Assembly: GCF_001039355.2 (NCBI RefSeq)
Contig: NW_019775585.1
Location: 48,312 to 112,311 of the forward strand
Origin: Lingula anatina
Taxonomy: Eukaryota; Brachiopoda; Lingulata; Lingulida; Lingulidae
Direction: 5' to 3'
Length of the DNA: 64,000 bases
The position numbers and the translations under genes are program-made. Positions within the stretch are counted from its first letter, which is position 1. Each line of letters begins with the position of its first letter. The notes beneath the pieces were generated by a model. That model was given only the letters and a program-made list of their open reading frames with translations, had not been told where the DNA came from and made no database searches. Shown one piece after another: positions 1 through 12,192 of the stretch.

Positions 1-11
1 TTTTTTTGCAG

Positions 12-2491
12 AGAATTCAAAAACCGCATGTCACTGGAGAGAAACAGCATAAGTGTGGCTGAGGAATTCTTCCGGAAGCAGCGCCAGGACATACGGCGTC
101 GCCAGGCTGAATTCAAAGCTGCTACCAGAGAGTATGAGAGGGACATGGAAAGATTCTATAAAGAGGTGGCTCACTGTTTTGTTGTACAATATCTGCAAGT
201 TACATTTTGAGAGAGAGAGAGAGATGCTTCAAAGAATAATAACTTGTCTGTACTTTTCTCATTTTCACAAAACTTTGACAATACAAAAAAAAAAAACTTT
301 TGGACTTCTTTGCCTAAATGCATATCCTGATTCTAGCCTGTGTATAAGACCAGTTAATTTTTTTACCCTCTCTGATAAATTATTGAATAATTGATTTCAT
401 AAATCCTTACCTACAGATCTGAACTTAGCTCAGAGCATAGATTGGTTTTCACTTCACTCCTCATGAGATTATATAAAGTTTATTCCATATAAATTTTTAT
501 GCCTTTATTTAAACATTGTGTTTGTAATCCCAGGGTCTGTCCCCAGCTGGTAAGGCCGCGCTGACCTTCACCAAGGCCAGACTGGACAAAGAGGCCCAGG
601 ACCTGGATGCACTGACCAGTAATGTGTCCACTGGGTCCAGGCTGGTCAAGGAGAAGGAGAAGAAGATCAAGGAGTGGGAGGCTTCACTGCTGGAGGTGAG
701 TCGGGGTGTATTAAAATTATTATTATTATGGTCCAAATAATTTTTATTTCTTTTAGTCCTAGAGGAAAGAGATGTAGGCATGTTTGGATGGATCATTTAA
801 CACTTGTTACCCACTTTATAGTAGGAGATCTGACACTAGCATGGGATTGAGATCAAGATTTATAGCTGTAGGTTAAATTGTAAAACTTAAATAGAAAAAA
901 AAACTATAGATGAAAAAAAAGTGGTGCAGTTAACTGCTGCAAGTAGCTTAGGGAATTATAATCATTCCTATAATGTGTTTATTTATAGTTTTTTCTCCTT
1001 TTTTGTGAGGGGCAAGCTGGGGAGGTAGTACATGTAAATATCATTGTCATAGCCTTCTTCTGTTTCCTCATTTCACATTTATTTACAATTCTTTTTCTTT
1101 TTAGTCCGAGTCTGACTCTGATACATTCCAAATATTTGACCATCCGAAACGACCACCAACTGACCATGCTGACCTGTTGTTGACTGACTCAGATGAGGAG
1201 AGTAGTGGCATTAGTAGCAGTGACCTCAACTTGGATGATCTTGCAGCGGGTCAGTTGTCCCTTTATAATCTGGATGTAGCTTGGAGATTATTAATGTGGA
1301 TTGGAAGAGAGGGAGGTTTTTCCCCTTTTGATATTTGACAAGAAAAAAACACAAGGAGATATAAGGCAGTTAACGTCTTAATTCAAACAAAACCAAATTG
1401 CTCAATTACAGCATTTATTACTGCATTTTTGATGTATGAATGTATGGATTTTGATGAACAAGTATAAGTCATTTAGTAAATACTAAGTAGATAAAAAATA
1501 AATAAAAAAGAAAAAAATCACAAGAACTGTATTAAGCAGAGAAAACTTTTATGCAAGCTTTGTGTTCTGCGAACTACTGTAAGACCAAAAAGGGGGGTAA
1601 TTTTCTATTTTCATTTGCTCACTGAAAGAAAGAAAGGGAGAAAGAGACAAAGAAAGAAAGAAAGGGAGTTAAATACATTATAACTTTTTATCATTTCTTC
1701 TCCAGGTGTTCCCTCCAAGCCTTCTTACAGACCTACCTCCTGGAGACACAAGCCAACTGCTGGCAGCGACGGTGCTGACTCAATCTTTGGTGCTGAGTTA
1801 AGAAGACTGAACCAGAAGATGGAAGATGTCATCAACTTCATGAAGTCTAATGGCTACAATAACTCTGGTGGAGCAACAGAGGGCCCTTATGGTACGAGTT
1901 AAGAGATACAAATAAACTGGGGAAGGGTTGAACTCATTTTTGAAGTTTGAGTGGAGAAGATGTTCAGTTTATCAATCATTTATTGAGTGTTGGGTATTAT
2001 TGCATTAAATCATTTTAACATAGTTCAAGAAACAAGTTTTGCCACATTATTTGTGCATTTCAAACTCAGACAAAAATAATTTGTAAAAAAATAAATCTGA
2101 ACAGTTATTCTTAACTTAATGACAAATGAGAACTGTTGCCTATTTTGCAAAGAGTTATATAAAATAAAGTGGCGGCATTTTTTTCTGTATCAGTGAATTG
2201 CTATTTAGTGTCTTTTACTTTATAATTATTTTATTCAAAATTATTAATTTTCATTTCTTATTTTATCAGGGCCTAGCACCTCAGAGCGCCTACCACATAC
2301 ACGTGGGCCTTACCCTCAGGTCTCTACCAACCCAGACAACCCATACAAGTAAGTCTTATCTTGGCTGTAAAAATAAATGAAATATTAGATTTTGTTCTTC
2401 CTCTGCTATTGTTTTACACTGCAAAATTATTTCATTTATTATTTTGCTGTTTGCATTTAGTACTACTTGAACTGCTATCTGTTGAATTTTA

Positions 2492-2556
<65 letters not shown>

Positions 2557-5034
2557 AATCATTATTTTTGAAATATAAGTTTCTTTTATTCTACCTCTTC
2601 TGCTATTTTCTTTTCTTTTTCCATTTTCACATATCTCTTCAGTTATTTTTTATTTTCTTTTCATTTATTTTCTTTACCTTAGCGTGTATCACACTTGCCC
2701 TGCCTATACTAGCTGGCCTCACTTCAACTCTTGCTTAGCCTGCTTGTGAGTATGCTTCCCATCATCTTGTCCCTCTGCATTTCTCTATATTATATCTAGC
2801 CTTGAGGCATGTTCACATCAGAACTAACTTACACCAGGTTAAAGCTAGTTGACATCACTAGATGATCAGGCTGTTTAAGGGTTCATTCCCATTGAAACTA
2901 TCATTCTACATAGAATGAGCCAACTCAGTGGGGACTCTCCCTGAGTGCAAATAGATTATTAGATCAACACGCCTCCCGGTGCTGAGAAGAATACAGAATA
3001 AGCTGGTGGTTATACCAGGCCATTGGATACAAGAGGAGGCGTGTAAATCTGTTGATCTTGGGAGTTGTATGCATATCCCAGGGCACACTGGTTCCTAGGA
3101 AATCTGGTCGTTTGCTGACATCATTTGGTCAATTTGTACTCAAGTTGGTCCTGATGTGAATGTGGAACTTAAGACCTGATATCTGTTATCTATGTTTTGC
3201 TGTGCTGTGCTGTATTGGAGGTTTCTTGGCTTGTCCTCGTGATGCTTATACATTAGGTGCTGTCACAGTAATGTGTGAATGTGCTTGTGTTATATGTTTC
3301 TTTTAAAATACTTTAAAACGTTTCTTTGTGAAATCTTGTGCTTATACTTGAAATAATCAGTGAGATAAGATGGAAAGATGCATTTTCTATGTTGTTGTTG
3401 TCATTTTGTATGTATATGATCACTTGACATAATGTTCACCTTCACAATTGCAGTAGAGCCAACAGAGCAGCTGTCAGTGGTGAGATTCCTCCAAGAGAAA
3501 CAGCTGATGAGTTTCTACAGAAGAAATGGCGGAAGTATTTTGGAGGTGAGTGCATTACCCCTATCAATTCAATAGGAATTAAATGTTCAACTGCACAAAC
3601 ATTTATGAACAGCTTCATTTTCTGTTTATTTTATTTATTTTTTTTTTTTTCACAATTTTCACAACTGCACTGTGAAGTTAAAAGACCACCCAGGGGCTGA
3701 TCTCACAAAGGAGACTAAGACTGAAAGCTGATCTTTTTTTTATTTTTTTTGTCTACTTCAATTCAGGATAAACCAATAGTTATCTATTAAAATTAGCATG
3801 TTTTTATTTGTTACTAACAGTTGAGTACTTTTTTAGGTAATCTTCATTTGCTGAAATATGCTGAAGTTTTAAATCTAGATGAATTAGACGTTTTGCATCA
3901 GTCCATTTGTGATAGACTTATTATGAATTGATTAATGGCATGTTTGATTATACACATTATCAGCTATTGATAATATTATTTTAAAAAGCACAGTGATTAA
4001 GATGATAATTTATTTTTTTTATAATTTGATTGCAGATTCACGCCCGCCTCTTCCACTTCCATCTCAAAACAACCACCGTGCCACCACTTTCAGCCTCGAT
4101 TATACACCGGCTAGGTGAGTCAGTTCTTTTATGCTGGCCGTTCTCTTCAGTCTTCACTCACCTTAAGGACCACATGATTTAAATTGTAAATGTTCCTACT
4201 GACCAGGCTTGCAGTGAATGAAATTTTGCACTTGTAAATATATGGGCACTTGAGGGTCATGACCACTTGTTTATCATGTTAGTCGTGGCTAATTTATACC
4301 TATTCAAATACGTCTTAATTCAATTATTTGGCAACTAAGCTAGAAGTGATGCCTTGTTTTAACTTGTGAAGTTATACACAAAGGGACAGTCACAATAAAT
4401 TGTATTTGATTTAAGGGATGATTTAAGATTGGGCATTTCAGAAATTAGTGTCAGACTGGCATAATTTCTTGTTCTAATCCAAAATCTGTTATGCATTACA
4501 TATCTAATTTTAAGACCAGGCTTATTTAATTCAGATTAGAGTCTGAGATATAGATTTGAAATTGATTAAAACTTTCAGTGAACTTGTACTGTAACATTTA
4601 TATACACCACTACTGTTTTTTTTATTTCTGTAAAATAAATCTATTTATTTCATTTCATGTATTTCTTCATTCATTATTTATTCATTTATACATTTATATA
4701 CAGTGAGTTGATCCGCCAACAGATGGGGTCAAAACTCCTCAACAATAACAGCTCCGTGTTTCCTCCCCACAGACCAGTACAGGAGCAACTGGCGGAGAGC
4801 AAGGCATGGCTCAGGGAATACGAACTGAAACATCCACTGCGTGCCGCCAGCGTCGCCACCTCCACCCACGCTCCCTTGACCAGTGGCGCCCCCATGGCTC
4901 CACTGTCCACTACAACACCCGGTCTCAGTAGTCCACACGCTACTTCGGCCTCACTGGCCGCTGCTGCTGCAGCTGCTGGGCGGTTCAAATTTGAACTGGA
5001 CGATGCTAATTCACTAAGGGTTAGACACTATTAG
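12..5034 (+). CDS. CEP164: CEP164 homologue, C-terminal part (8 exons, gene enters from the left edge)
   Basis: Exons read by splice sites and frame: 12-165, 534-695, 1105-1249, 1706-1891, 2270-2348, 3454-3545, 4036-4114, 4704-5034 (stop 5032-5034). The phases agree at all junctions and give 408 residues. The order of features matches the C-terminus of vertebrate CEP164: a basic coiled coil (EEFFRKQRQDIRRRQAEFK), a second coiled-coil exon, an acidic serine-rich stretch, a short helix (ELRRLNQKMEDVINFMKS), the signature ADEFLQKKWRKYF near 3505-3541, a low-complexity Ser/Thr/Ala segment, and a short C-terminus ending in RVRHY. CEP164 acts at the distal appendages of the mother centriole, where it docks the basal body to membrane and recruits TTBK2 to start cilium formation; that is family knowledge. 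The N-terminal WW domain, which binds TTBK2, would lie left of the window. Nothing suggests a broken gene. Confidence 0.88.
2493..2554. repeat. (TC)n microsatellite
   Basis: About 60 bp of nearly pure CT dinucleotide within a CEP164 intron. It creates long spurious reading frames (Ser-Leu on plus, Arg-Glu on minus). Confidence 0.97.
2811..3162. repeat. Foldback (MITE-like) element in a CEP164 intron
   Basis: The ends are imperfect inverted repeats: left 2811-2831 (TTCACATCAGAACTAACTT) matches the reverse complement of right 3141-3162 (TTCACATCAGGACCAACTT). Inside is a second inverted pair, with AACACGCCTCC near 2967 facing GGAGGCGTGT near 3034, so the middle is also palindromic. The central part around 2930-3000 resembles sequence at 28863-28950, 32700-32780 and 53096-53145, which marks it as a dispersed family. 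No protein is encoded. Confidence 0.6.
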
Positions 5035-5098
5035 GTAGTAAGTTATTGTCGCTAAGATACACTTGTACACTCAATACTACAAATTTAAGTAATTTTAC

Positions 5099-5139
<41 letters not shown>

Positions 5140-5710
5140 TTATTTGTGAATTTAAAGTTAACTTTAGTACAGTTTTATATTTGGCTTTCACTTAGTAGAC
5201 AATATTCTCATAATGTTATACAAGGCACTGGTTAAGCTTAAATATGACAAATCATACAGGCAAGGCAGCTACAATTTAATGATTTATTTATTATTTTTAT
5301 TTATTTAATAACATATTTATTTGGCATGAATTGAAATTGAAAAATAGTTCTTTATGAATAGGCATACAGTTAGGATTGATATTATTAAGGTTAATAGAAA
5401 AAAGTTCAAGAACAGCATTTAAGACTACCATGTGAGGGCACTGAAATAAATATACTGCATAATATTGTAAATCTACAGCCACTAAGGCAGTTGATTGCAC
5501 ATGTTCAAGTTACATGGTAAAGTGTTAAAGTCATGAAGATTGTCACACAGCTCTCTTTTTACAAGTCCTGGTATAGGGAATTGATAAATGAAAATATGTA
5601 TAAGAATATCAGTGTTATCACATGTTTACCATAGGGGATAAGACAGTGGGTCAATTTGAAAAGATATTTAAGGTGTTGTTATATTTAGGGATGCAGGCTA
5701 TGGAGTATGA
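5035..5710 (+). other. Probable 3' UTR of CEP164
   Basis: AT-rich and without an open frame. It holds an (ATT)n run at about 5097-5140. The true end of the transcript is unknown; candidate AATAAA signals lie further right, at 7459-7464, 7666-7671 and 8085-8090, so the UTR could include the tandem array that follows. Confidence 0.45.
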
Positions 5711-6494
5711 GAAAACTCCCGTACGCCCTCGTTCTGCAACTTGGCATAAAAAGAAGGACGGGGTTGTTTAAAGTCCTCGAGTGACGCGGGTGTTCTCTGT
5801 AAATGCTTGTTTTCAAGAATGAGTGGGTAAGAAAAAAGCTGAAATGGTAGCTTATTTAAAGCAGTATGCGCCTACTTTCCTTTATGCAAAAAGCGCGGAA
5901 AACTCCCGTACGCCCTCGTTCGAGCACTTTGCATACAAAGAAGGACGGGGGTTGTTTAAAGTCCTCGAGTGACGCGGGTGTTCTCTGTAAATAATGTTTT
6001 GAAGGAAGAGTGGGTAAGAAAAAAGCTGAAATGGTAGCTTATTTAAAGCAGTATGCGCCTACTTCATGTTAACGCACAGAAAACCCCCGTACGCCCTCGT
6101 TCGAGCAATTTGCATACAAAGTAGGACGGGGTTTGTTTAAAGTCCTCGAGTGACGCGGGTGTTCTCTGTAAATGTCAGTTTTTAAGGAAGAGTGGGTAAG
6201 AAAAAAGCTGAAATTTAAAGCAGCATGCGCCTACTTTCCTTCATGCAAAAAGCATGGAAAACTCCCGTACGCCGTCGTTCTGCCACTTGGCATACAAAGT
6301 AGGACGGGGGTTGTTTAAAGTCATCGAGTGACGCTGGTGTTCTCTGTAAATGCTTGTTTCCAAGAAAAAGTGGGTAAGAAAAAAGCTGAAATGGTAGCTT
6401 ATTTAAAGCAGTATGCGCCTACTTCATGTTAACGCACAGAAAACCCCCGTACGCTCTCGTTTAAAGTCCTCGAGTGACGCGGGTGTTCTCTGGA
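5711..6494. repeat. Tandem array, about 182-bp unit, four full copies plus one shortened copy
   Basis: Copies start at the motif GAAAACTCCCGTACGCC or its variant at 5711, 5898, 6079, 6257 and 6439, so periods are 187, 181, 178 and 182 bp. Each unit has a conserved core of about 85 bp (from CCCGTACGCCCTCGTT to CTCGAGTGACGCGGGTGTT) and a less conserved linker with AAAAAAGCTGAAATGGTAGC. Linkers alternate between two forms, which suggests growth by a two-unit step. The last copy has lost the middle of the core. In copy 2 the core can form nested pairings: 5901-5908 with 5975-5982, 5915-5918 with 5966-5969, a hairpin 5927-5940 with loop CATA, and a hairpin 5942-5965. No protein frame is present. 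It could be a satellite, a structured RNA in the CEP164 3' UTR, or part of a mobile element. Confidence 0.9.
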
Positions 6495-8484
6495 AATATC
6501 CATGTACAGATAAACGTCGGTGAGAGTTGTGAAACGAGGATAATCGACACGAAAGATTATTAGACAAAGGATGACCCTATATCACCAAGACAAAAAGAGT
6601 AGAAATCCTTTTGACGTGAACTTGCCCAATGAAGCTATTTAAAGTACAAATGACCTTTCTCGACCTAGTGTGCGTAGGGAGGAGATGATCGTGAAAAGAA
6701 TCAACATCTCTTCTCCCTATAGAGTTATTTATTTTTGATTTATTATGAGGCATCATAAATAGCGTGACAATAGAACATGTACGACAGCTACATTTGCGTT
6801 CGTTAATTATGACTATATTTTCACTTTAGTGGCAAGTACTTGTAATAGAAACGTCTTTACTCGATGTATTCTGAATATGCCTGTAAAATGTAACATTGGA
6901 TTTATGATCGGTAACACTGCATGAAGGGGCGTACGCCTTTGTTTAAGCAGCGATGGGTGGTTTGATAGTTAAAAGCGTGTGTACGCAGTTAAAGAACTAT
7001 GATTAATTGCCTCTGCCCTTTTACGCTACGACCGTCTTCTCGTATCTGTAATGATATTTTTTGGACAAAAGTATTAATGGGCTTTTAGTCATCGGTTTCT
7101 AAATGTGTTGCCTTTGTAAACTTTTTGTGGATCCATAGATATCACCATATATATATATATTTGTTTTTGTTTAAGAACCAGTGCCTTTACTAAGTTATTT
7201 AAGTATCAAATATCGAAAGCTATACATATATACTTAATAAGAAACATTTTTCAAAAATGTAGCCTATTTCAGTGGATTCTTATCCCTCCATTATGTTGTT
7301 TTTAGCATAACGAGATTTAAATTTCTGTGTTATGCCGAGGAATATCTGATATTTGCTCAAATACAGAAATTGTAAATAGTTTATAAATCCCATGTAAATA
7401 GATTTGTATTTAAGAAAGTGACTGTAAGTACTGTGTACAGTATATATATAAAACGAGCAATAAACGTACCTAAATTTTACATTAGCGTTTTTTTCTCGGT
7501 CGTTTGGTATTGTAGTACAAGTTGCCACGTATATCAGCTTGTGTCATGCGTTTAGAAATACTGCAAGCTATATTTATTTTTCCTTAAATGAATGATTGCT
7601 TGCTGGTAGACTAACAGTATGTCGTTTACGAATGAACGCTGTACTGGGATTCTAAATCCACGCGGAATAAAATCTCTCGGTGTAAATTCGTCTTTCTCTA
7701 TACTAATAATCAGACACGACCAAATCGGTTCGAGTGTTCGGTAAACATTTGCCTCTTAAAACATGTAATTTGTAAATAGTAAGAGGCTCTTGGCTGCGTT
7801 TGTAGCACGGAAACATAAATCACCGTAAAACGCATTTAAAAGTATAATTTTCATTTGTTAGAGAGTACGTTGTAAAGAGCGTAGTTTAAATGTTAGGTAT
7901 CTCGCAGAGATGGGACCTGACAATGACTTCCTTGAACTTATGTTAAGACAAGTCAGTCCCCATGGTTACGCGGTCACTGTATATATGTATTGGACTGTCT
8001 GTCATATGGAGCAACTCTTTAGGGTCGGTGTGAAATGACGTTATGAAAAGAATACCGCGTATTAAGTGTTAATTTTCCATTGACAATAAAAATGAAGCTT
8101 ATTCTAACAAATGTTAAACCTCCCTTTCTTTTCACCCCCCCCTCTCTCTCTCTCGATGTATGTGTGCCTATCTATTTACTATGTGGTATAAAATGCTTAT
8201 TGAATAAAATGTGCATTTTTCACATCGAAACTTATTACATATGCACAAAAGTGGCTAGTTGTCCTGTAAGTGTTTTGAAACCAAAATGACCTCAATTATT
8301 CATTCCTAAGTTCAACACAACAAGCGCCTAGGCCGCCCTGTCTTTATGCGGTCACTGGGCTTATTCCCATGTCTAAGTTATTCATAGCCTGTGATAAATG
8401 AACAGACTATTCTGACGTTATAACTTAGTTATATACTTTGTACGTGAAAACAAGACGTGGCATTAAAAAAACCAGAAAGAAGAA
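6495..8484. other. Gene-free flank between CEP164 and the TIL/WAP gene
   Basis: No credible coding frame. A stretch near 6924-6965 (GGCGTACGCCTTTGTTTAAGC) looks like a decayed relative of the 182-bp array core. Three AATAAA signals (7459, 7666, 8085) could end a long CEP164 transcript. Confidence 0.5.
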
Positions 8485-10358
8485 ATGGGCCTTAACGTTT
8501 ACAGTTTTTCTCTGCTAGTCGTCGCTTTTTCGGTGAGTTAATTTGTCGATTCATATAAGAACAGCAATTTTGTATTTAAAAATCAATTTAAATAAAAGGA
8601 ATGATGACAAGACCTTAATGTTACTGAATACAGAATTGTATTAACTATTATCAAGGATAAGCGATTAAAATTTAATATCTTAGCAGATGATGGTTTCAAA
8701 ATCTTCTTTTGCAGGTATATGTGGAGTCAAGCGCGGTTCAAACTGGTAAGATTTATTGTAGCATGGATTTAAGGCAAAGTAGACGTATTTTTGAAGGAGA
8801 AAAACAATCCAAACGTCACATTTATCAAATTCAATCCACTCTATACAATTATGTTTATCAAATCTGTTTAAAAGTCAACGATCCCACAGAAATTGTTTGC
8901 AGCCTCCGTATACTCTTTTGGCAATCCATTATGTTTACGTAGGCCTAAGTTTTACACACGTCGTGGAACTAGTTCAAAACTCACTTCAAGTTGCCTGCTA
9001 TATCTGACGAACATTTTATACCGTAGCTAGTTTTCTTGCATCTTAAGAGGCGCTCTCAAAGCCTCACACGGTTTTCCACAGAGCTATATGTTAAAGTTGG
9101 GCAAATCGCGTGACGTTTTGAGAACGGTCCCTTAATAAGAAGCTATGGGTATGTGTGTGCGGTTCGTTAGGGGGATACCCTGCTCGGAACAATAGATCAT
9201 TTCCTTTGCAGTAGGCCTACCTCTTAAGATTCGATTTTCATACAATTAACTTTAATGGTTTGATGTCTTGTCTTTGCTATAACCCCCCCCCCCCGCCCCC
9301 ACCAAAAAAAAAATAAATAACAATAATACAAAAATACCCCTTGTGTATAGGATCTTTTTCAACCTATAATTTCCTAGTATATATAAGGCAAAACAAAGTT
9401 CTGAGGTTTCAAGATTCTGATAGAATGCGTTTTTTTTTAAATGATAATTTTGATTTCGTTGTTTCCATGGGTCCAGTTTGTCCACCGGGGCAGATTTGGA
9501 AAAAATGCGGAGGGCGATGCGCGCGCACCTGTGTCCAGCAAGACCCCTATTGTACCAGCCACTGTGACACTGACATATGTGTCTCTAGGTGCGTCTGTCC
9601 TCCAGAGACACCTGTGTTACAAGGCGACAAATGCATAAGACAATCAGATTGTCCAGGTAAGATTACAAATGTATTTAGTAAAAATATATTATTTGCCAAC
9701 ATCGGTGGCATAAGGGGCCAACTCTCGGACGTGAAAGCTATTGTAAATGCATATGGCATGTGTAGTTCTAATAGAAGGGGGCGTCTCGATATTTGGAAGG
9801 TTCATTGGTCCGAGGGTTCTTGGTCCAAAAATCGTATGCACGTGCCTCTGATGGACTTGACTTTATTTAAATATATACAATGCATTTTAGGCCTTTTCGT
9901 GCATTAATTCGGACTTTCGAAACTTCGGACCAATAAATCATTCTTTTTCAAGCGCCACCAATTAATATCTTCACTGTTTTGTAGAATCAAATTATATTTT
10001 AGTTGTCCACCAAGTCTAATTTCGAAGAGTCTTCACAACACACATACACGTTATTCTGTTGCTAGATATTCGATGCCCACGGCCATGTTCCTCAGAGCTT
10101 TGTGATCCACTAGTCATCAAACAGAATACACCCTGCGACAGCAACAGTGACTGTTCCGACGGAAAGGAAAAATGCTGTCCAGCTTCATTGGGTTGTTCAA
10201 CGAAAGTCTGTCAAAGGGCTCTTAGATGTCCGGACACGAAAGCGTTTAAAGGTAGCGCATGCGCCGACAAGAATGAATGTCGAGCAGACGACGACTGCCC
10301 CTGTGGCCTTATTTGCTGTAGCACCGGATGCGGAAATAAATGTCAGCGAGGGGTATGA
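8485..10358 (+). CDS. Secreted cysteine-rich protein with TIL-like and two WAP-like modules (4 exons)
   Basis: Exons 8485-8532, 8715-8745, 9477-9656 and 10066-10358 join in frame to 183 residues. Exon 1 opens with MGLNVYSFSLLVVAFS, a signal-peptide core, and exon 2 supplies the cleavage region (VYVESSAVQT). Exon 3 is a trypsin-inhibitor-like module: 11 cysteines, a CPPG start, a CVCPP motif near its end, then C-I-R-Q-S-D-C. Exon 4 holds two WAP-like modules with the paired CC and spaced cysteines (DGKEKCCPASLGC and PCGLICCSTGCGNKC). Such proteins usually inhibit serine proteases or act in innate defence outside the cell; that is family knowledge. The reactive loop cannot be assigned by eye. 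Each exon matches one structural unit, consistent with exon shuffling. Exon 1 was chosen because the only suitable in-frame ATG is followed by a hydrophobic core and a strong GTGAGT donor. Confidence 0.82.
9795..9933. repeat. MITE-like remnant in intron 3 of the TIL/WAP gene
   Basis: Carries GGTTCATTGGTCCGA at the left, then GGGTTCTTGGTCC, and an inverted CTTCGGACCAAT at the right. The same blocks, in the same order, make up the cleaner element at 35509-35622. Confidence 0.6.
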
Positions 10359-10670
10359 ACAGTGTTTAATTATAGGAGTAAAGGAATAAAAAGAGGAAAG
10401 AGTGACTGCCATAAATTTGATGGGAAAAGCACTTGAATGCTTAAGATGTGAGACTAGGCCTACAATAGGGAAATAACATAGCTTTGCCACTTGCAATAAT
10501 GAGGAATGGAATAGATCTGCAAGATCTCCAATTTCTTGTCAAAGGTACATGTTTGATGTACTTTATTTTCATGATTATTCGGTCAAACGCTATTCTTTGT
10601 TTATTGTTCCACGGTATCAAGACCATAGGACTATGGATTGGATTGTAGCTTTACTTATAAAACTGGAAAG

Positions 10671-10736
<66 letters not shown>

Positions 10737-12192
10737 TGCAAGATTCTCTTAAAAACGCCACTAGGCCTAAGTCAGATACGATCAGTTGTAGGCCTAATCT
10801 TAGCTAAAACCGAAGTTTGACTATTTGAAACGGGGCCAAATTTATCCCCTTTTCTGGTCAATAAATATGCCACAACTCACGAGTAAAAAGAAAAGGGATT
10901 GATGTCAGATTCATATCAAAATCAAAACTCCAAAAACATTGATTCAATGCTAAAATTTATTCATATCTAGGCCTACATATAAATTCTAAAAATCTAAAAG
11001 TTAATCTAGATGCAAAATCCAAGTCCTTTTACAAACAGTATCGATTACATTCTCCTTTGTTAACATTGTTTGGTATCAGATCATTAAAAAACGATGTATA
11101 GGCCTACGTCTTGGTTTTAAAAGCACTTATTAATTTGAATGTACATCACTTTGTAGACCTACATTTAAGTTCTGCAAAAAATCTAGCACGCAAGACGCAA
11201 AAGCTAGTAAGTGTAAAGCCAAACAATTGTAGTGTACATTATAGACATACTGTTGATGTGTTGTTCTTAACTACATTTACTTTAAGTATCATAACAAAAT
11301 GATTATGTTTTGGCAAAACATAACGTGGATGCGTTATGAAAAAGAAGAAAGGTCCAATAAAATGAGAAAAAATTACTACAAGAATTTCCATAACACATTC
11401 CACTTGTGTTAAAATCTAAGTATAAAATATATCCTATTGATATAAAAGATGTATAACAGTATTCTGCCTTTTTAGTGCACGCCCACATAGTCAAGCTCGC
11501 CTTCTGTTCTGAACATAAATAAAAGATTAACATTCATGATTGTTAATTGCATTCGGGATTTTTTGTGCGAAAGTTCGAGCTCTTGTAGAAAAGGAGAGAA
11601 AAAAATTGCGTGTTCAAAGTCAAGCCAATGCCCATACCGTTAACATGTACGTGACTTTATGTACTGAATCAAACAGCTATATTATTAGCCGTGTTTCATT
11701 CTTTCTAGGTATTGGTTAATATTGGTTTATTTGACTTTCTATCAAAGTCATCGTAATTTAAATCTGATAGTTGAGCGTAAACAAATAGTAAAGAACAACC
11801 TCTAAGACGACCAAAGAGCGTTCGTAGATTGGCCACACTTGGCAATAAAGATTAATTTGTATACTTACGCTAAATAATAAAATAAAATTAAAAAAAACTG
11901 GTATTATCTATATGATATCCTCTCTTTTAAGATAATATTAAAATAAAAAACCTGTTCTGATATCCTCTCTTTTAAGATAATATTAAAATAAAAAACGTAA
12001 GTATAAACTACATGATAATGAGATGTTGATTTACGTAATTAATTCCTAGGGTTATTCATATAAACTAGATACATGTACTTATGACCCCACAAATGATTGT
12101 GATACGTCATCAACAAATGTCACCTTTTAGTGACGTCACATGTCCCTTGATACTTTGACGTCATATTTCCCTCACGGCTCGTCAGCTTCTAT
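10359..12192. other. Intergenic region between convergent genes
   Basis: No supported gene. It contains a pure (AT)n tract at about 10672-10735 and a 39-bp direct duplication (11913-11951 and 11958-11996, period 45 bp) built on TGATATCCTCTCTTTTAAG. Reading frames here are short and AT-driven. Confidence 0.7.
10672..10735. repeat. (AT)n microsatellite
   Basis: About 64 bp of pure AT dinucleotide; it gives false Tyr-Ile reading frames. Confidence 0.97.

Noticed and set aside
2356-2738. Open frames of 68 and 125 codons on opposite strands
   Set aside because: Produced by the (TC)n run inside a CEP164 intron; the CEP164 frame is explained by flanking exons.
5711-6494. A CRISPR-like repeat array
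   Set aside because: Units are about 182 bp and directly tandem without unique spacers; the host sequence is a eukaryotic nuclear genome.
7720-7745. A GGTTCGAGTG motif like a tRNA B box
   Set aside because: No acceptor stem, A box or anticodon arm at the correct spacing; no tRNA gene was found in the window.
9341-9476. Upstream extension of the TIL exon to an ATG at 9341
   Set aside because: That extension is intronic: GTCCAG at 9471-9476 is an acceptor in the right phase with exon 8715-8745, and the signal peptide lies in exon 1.
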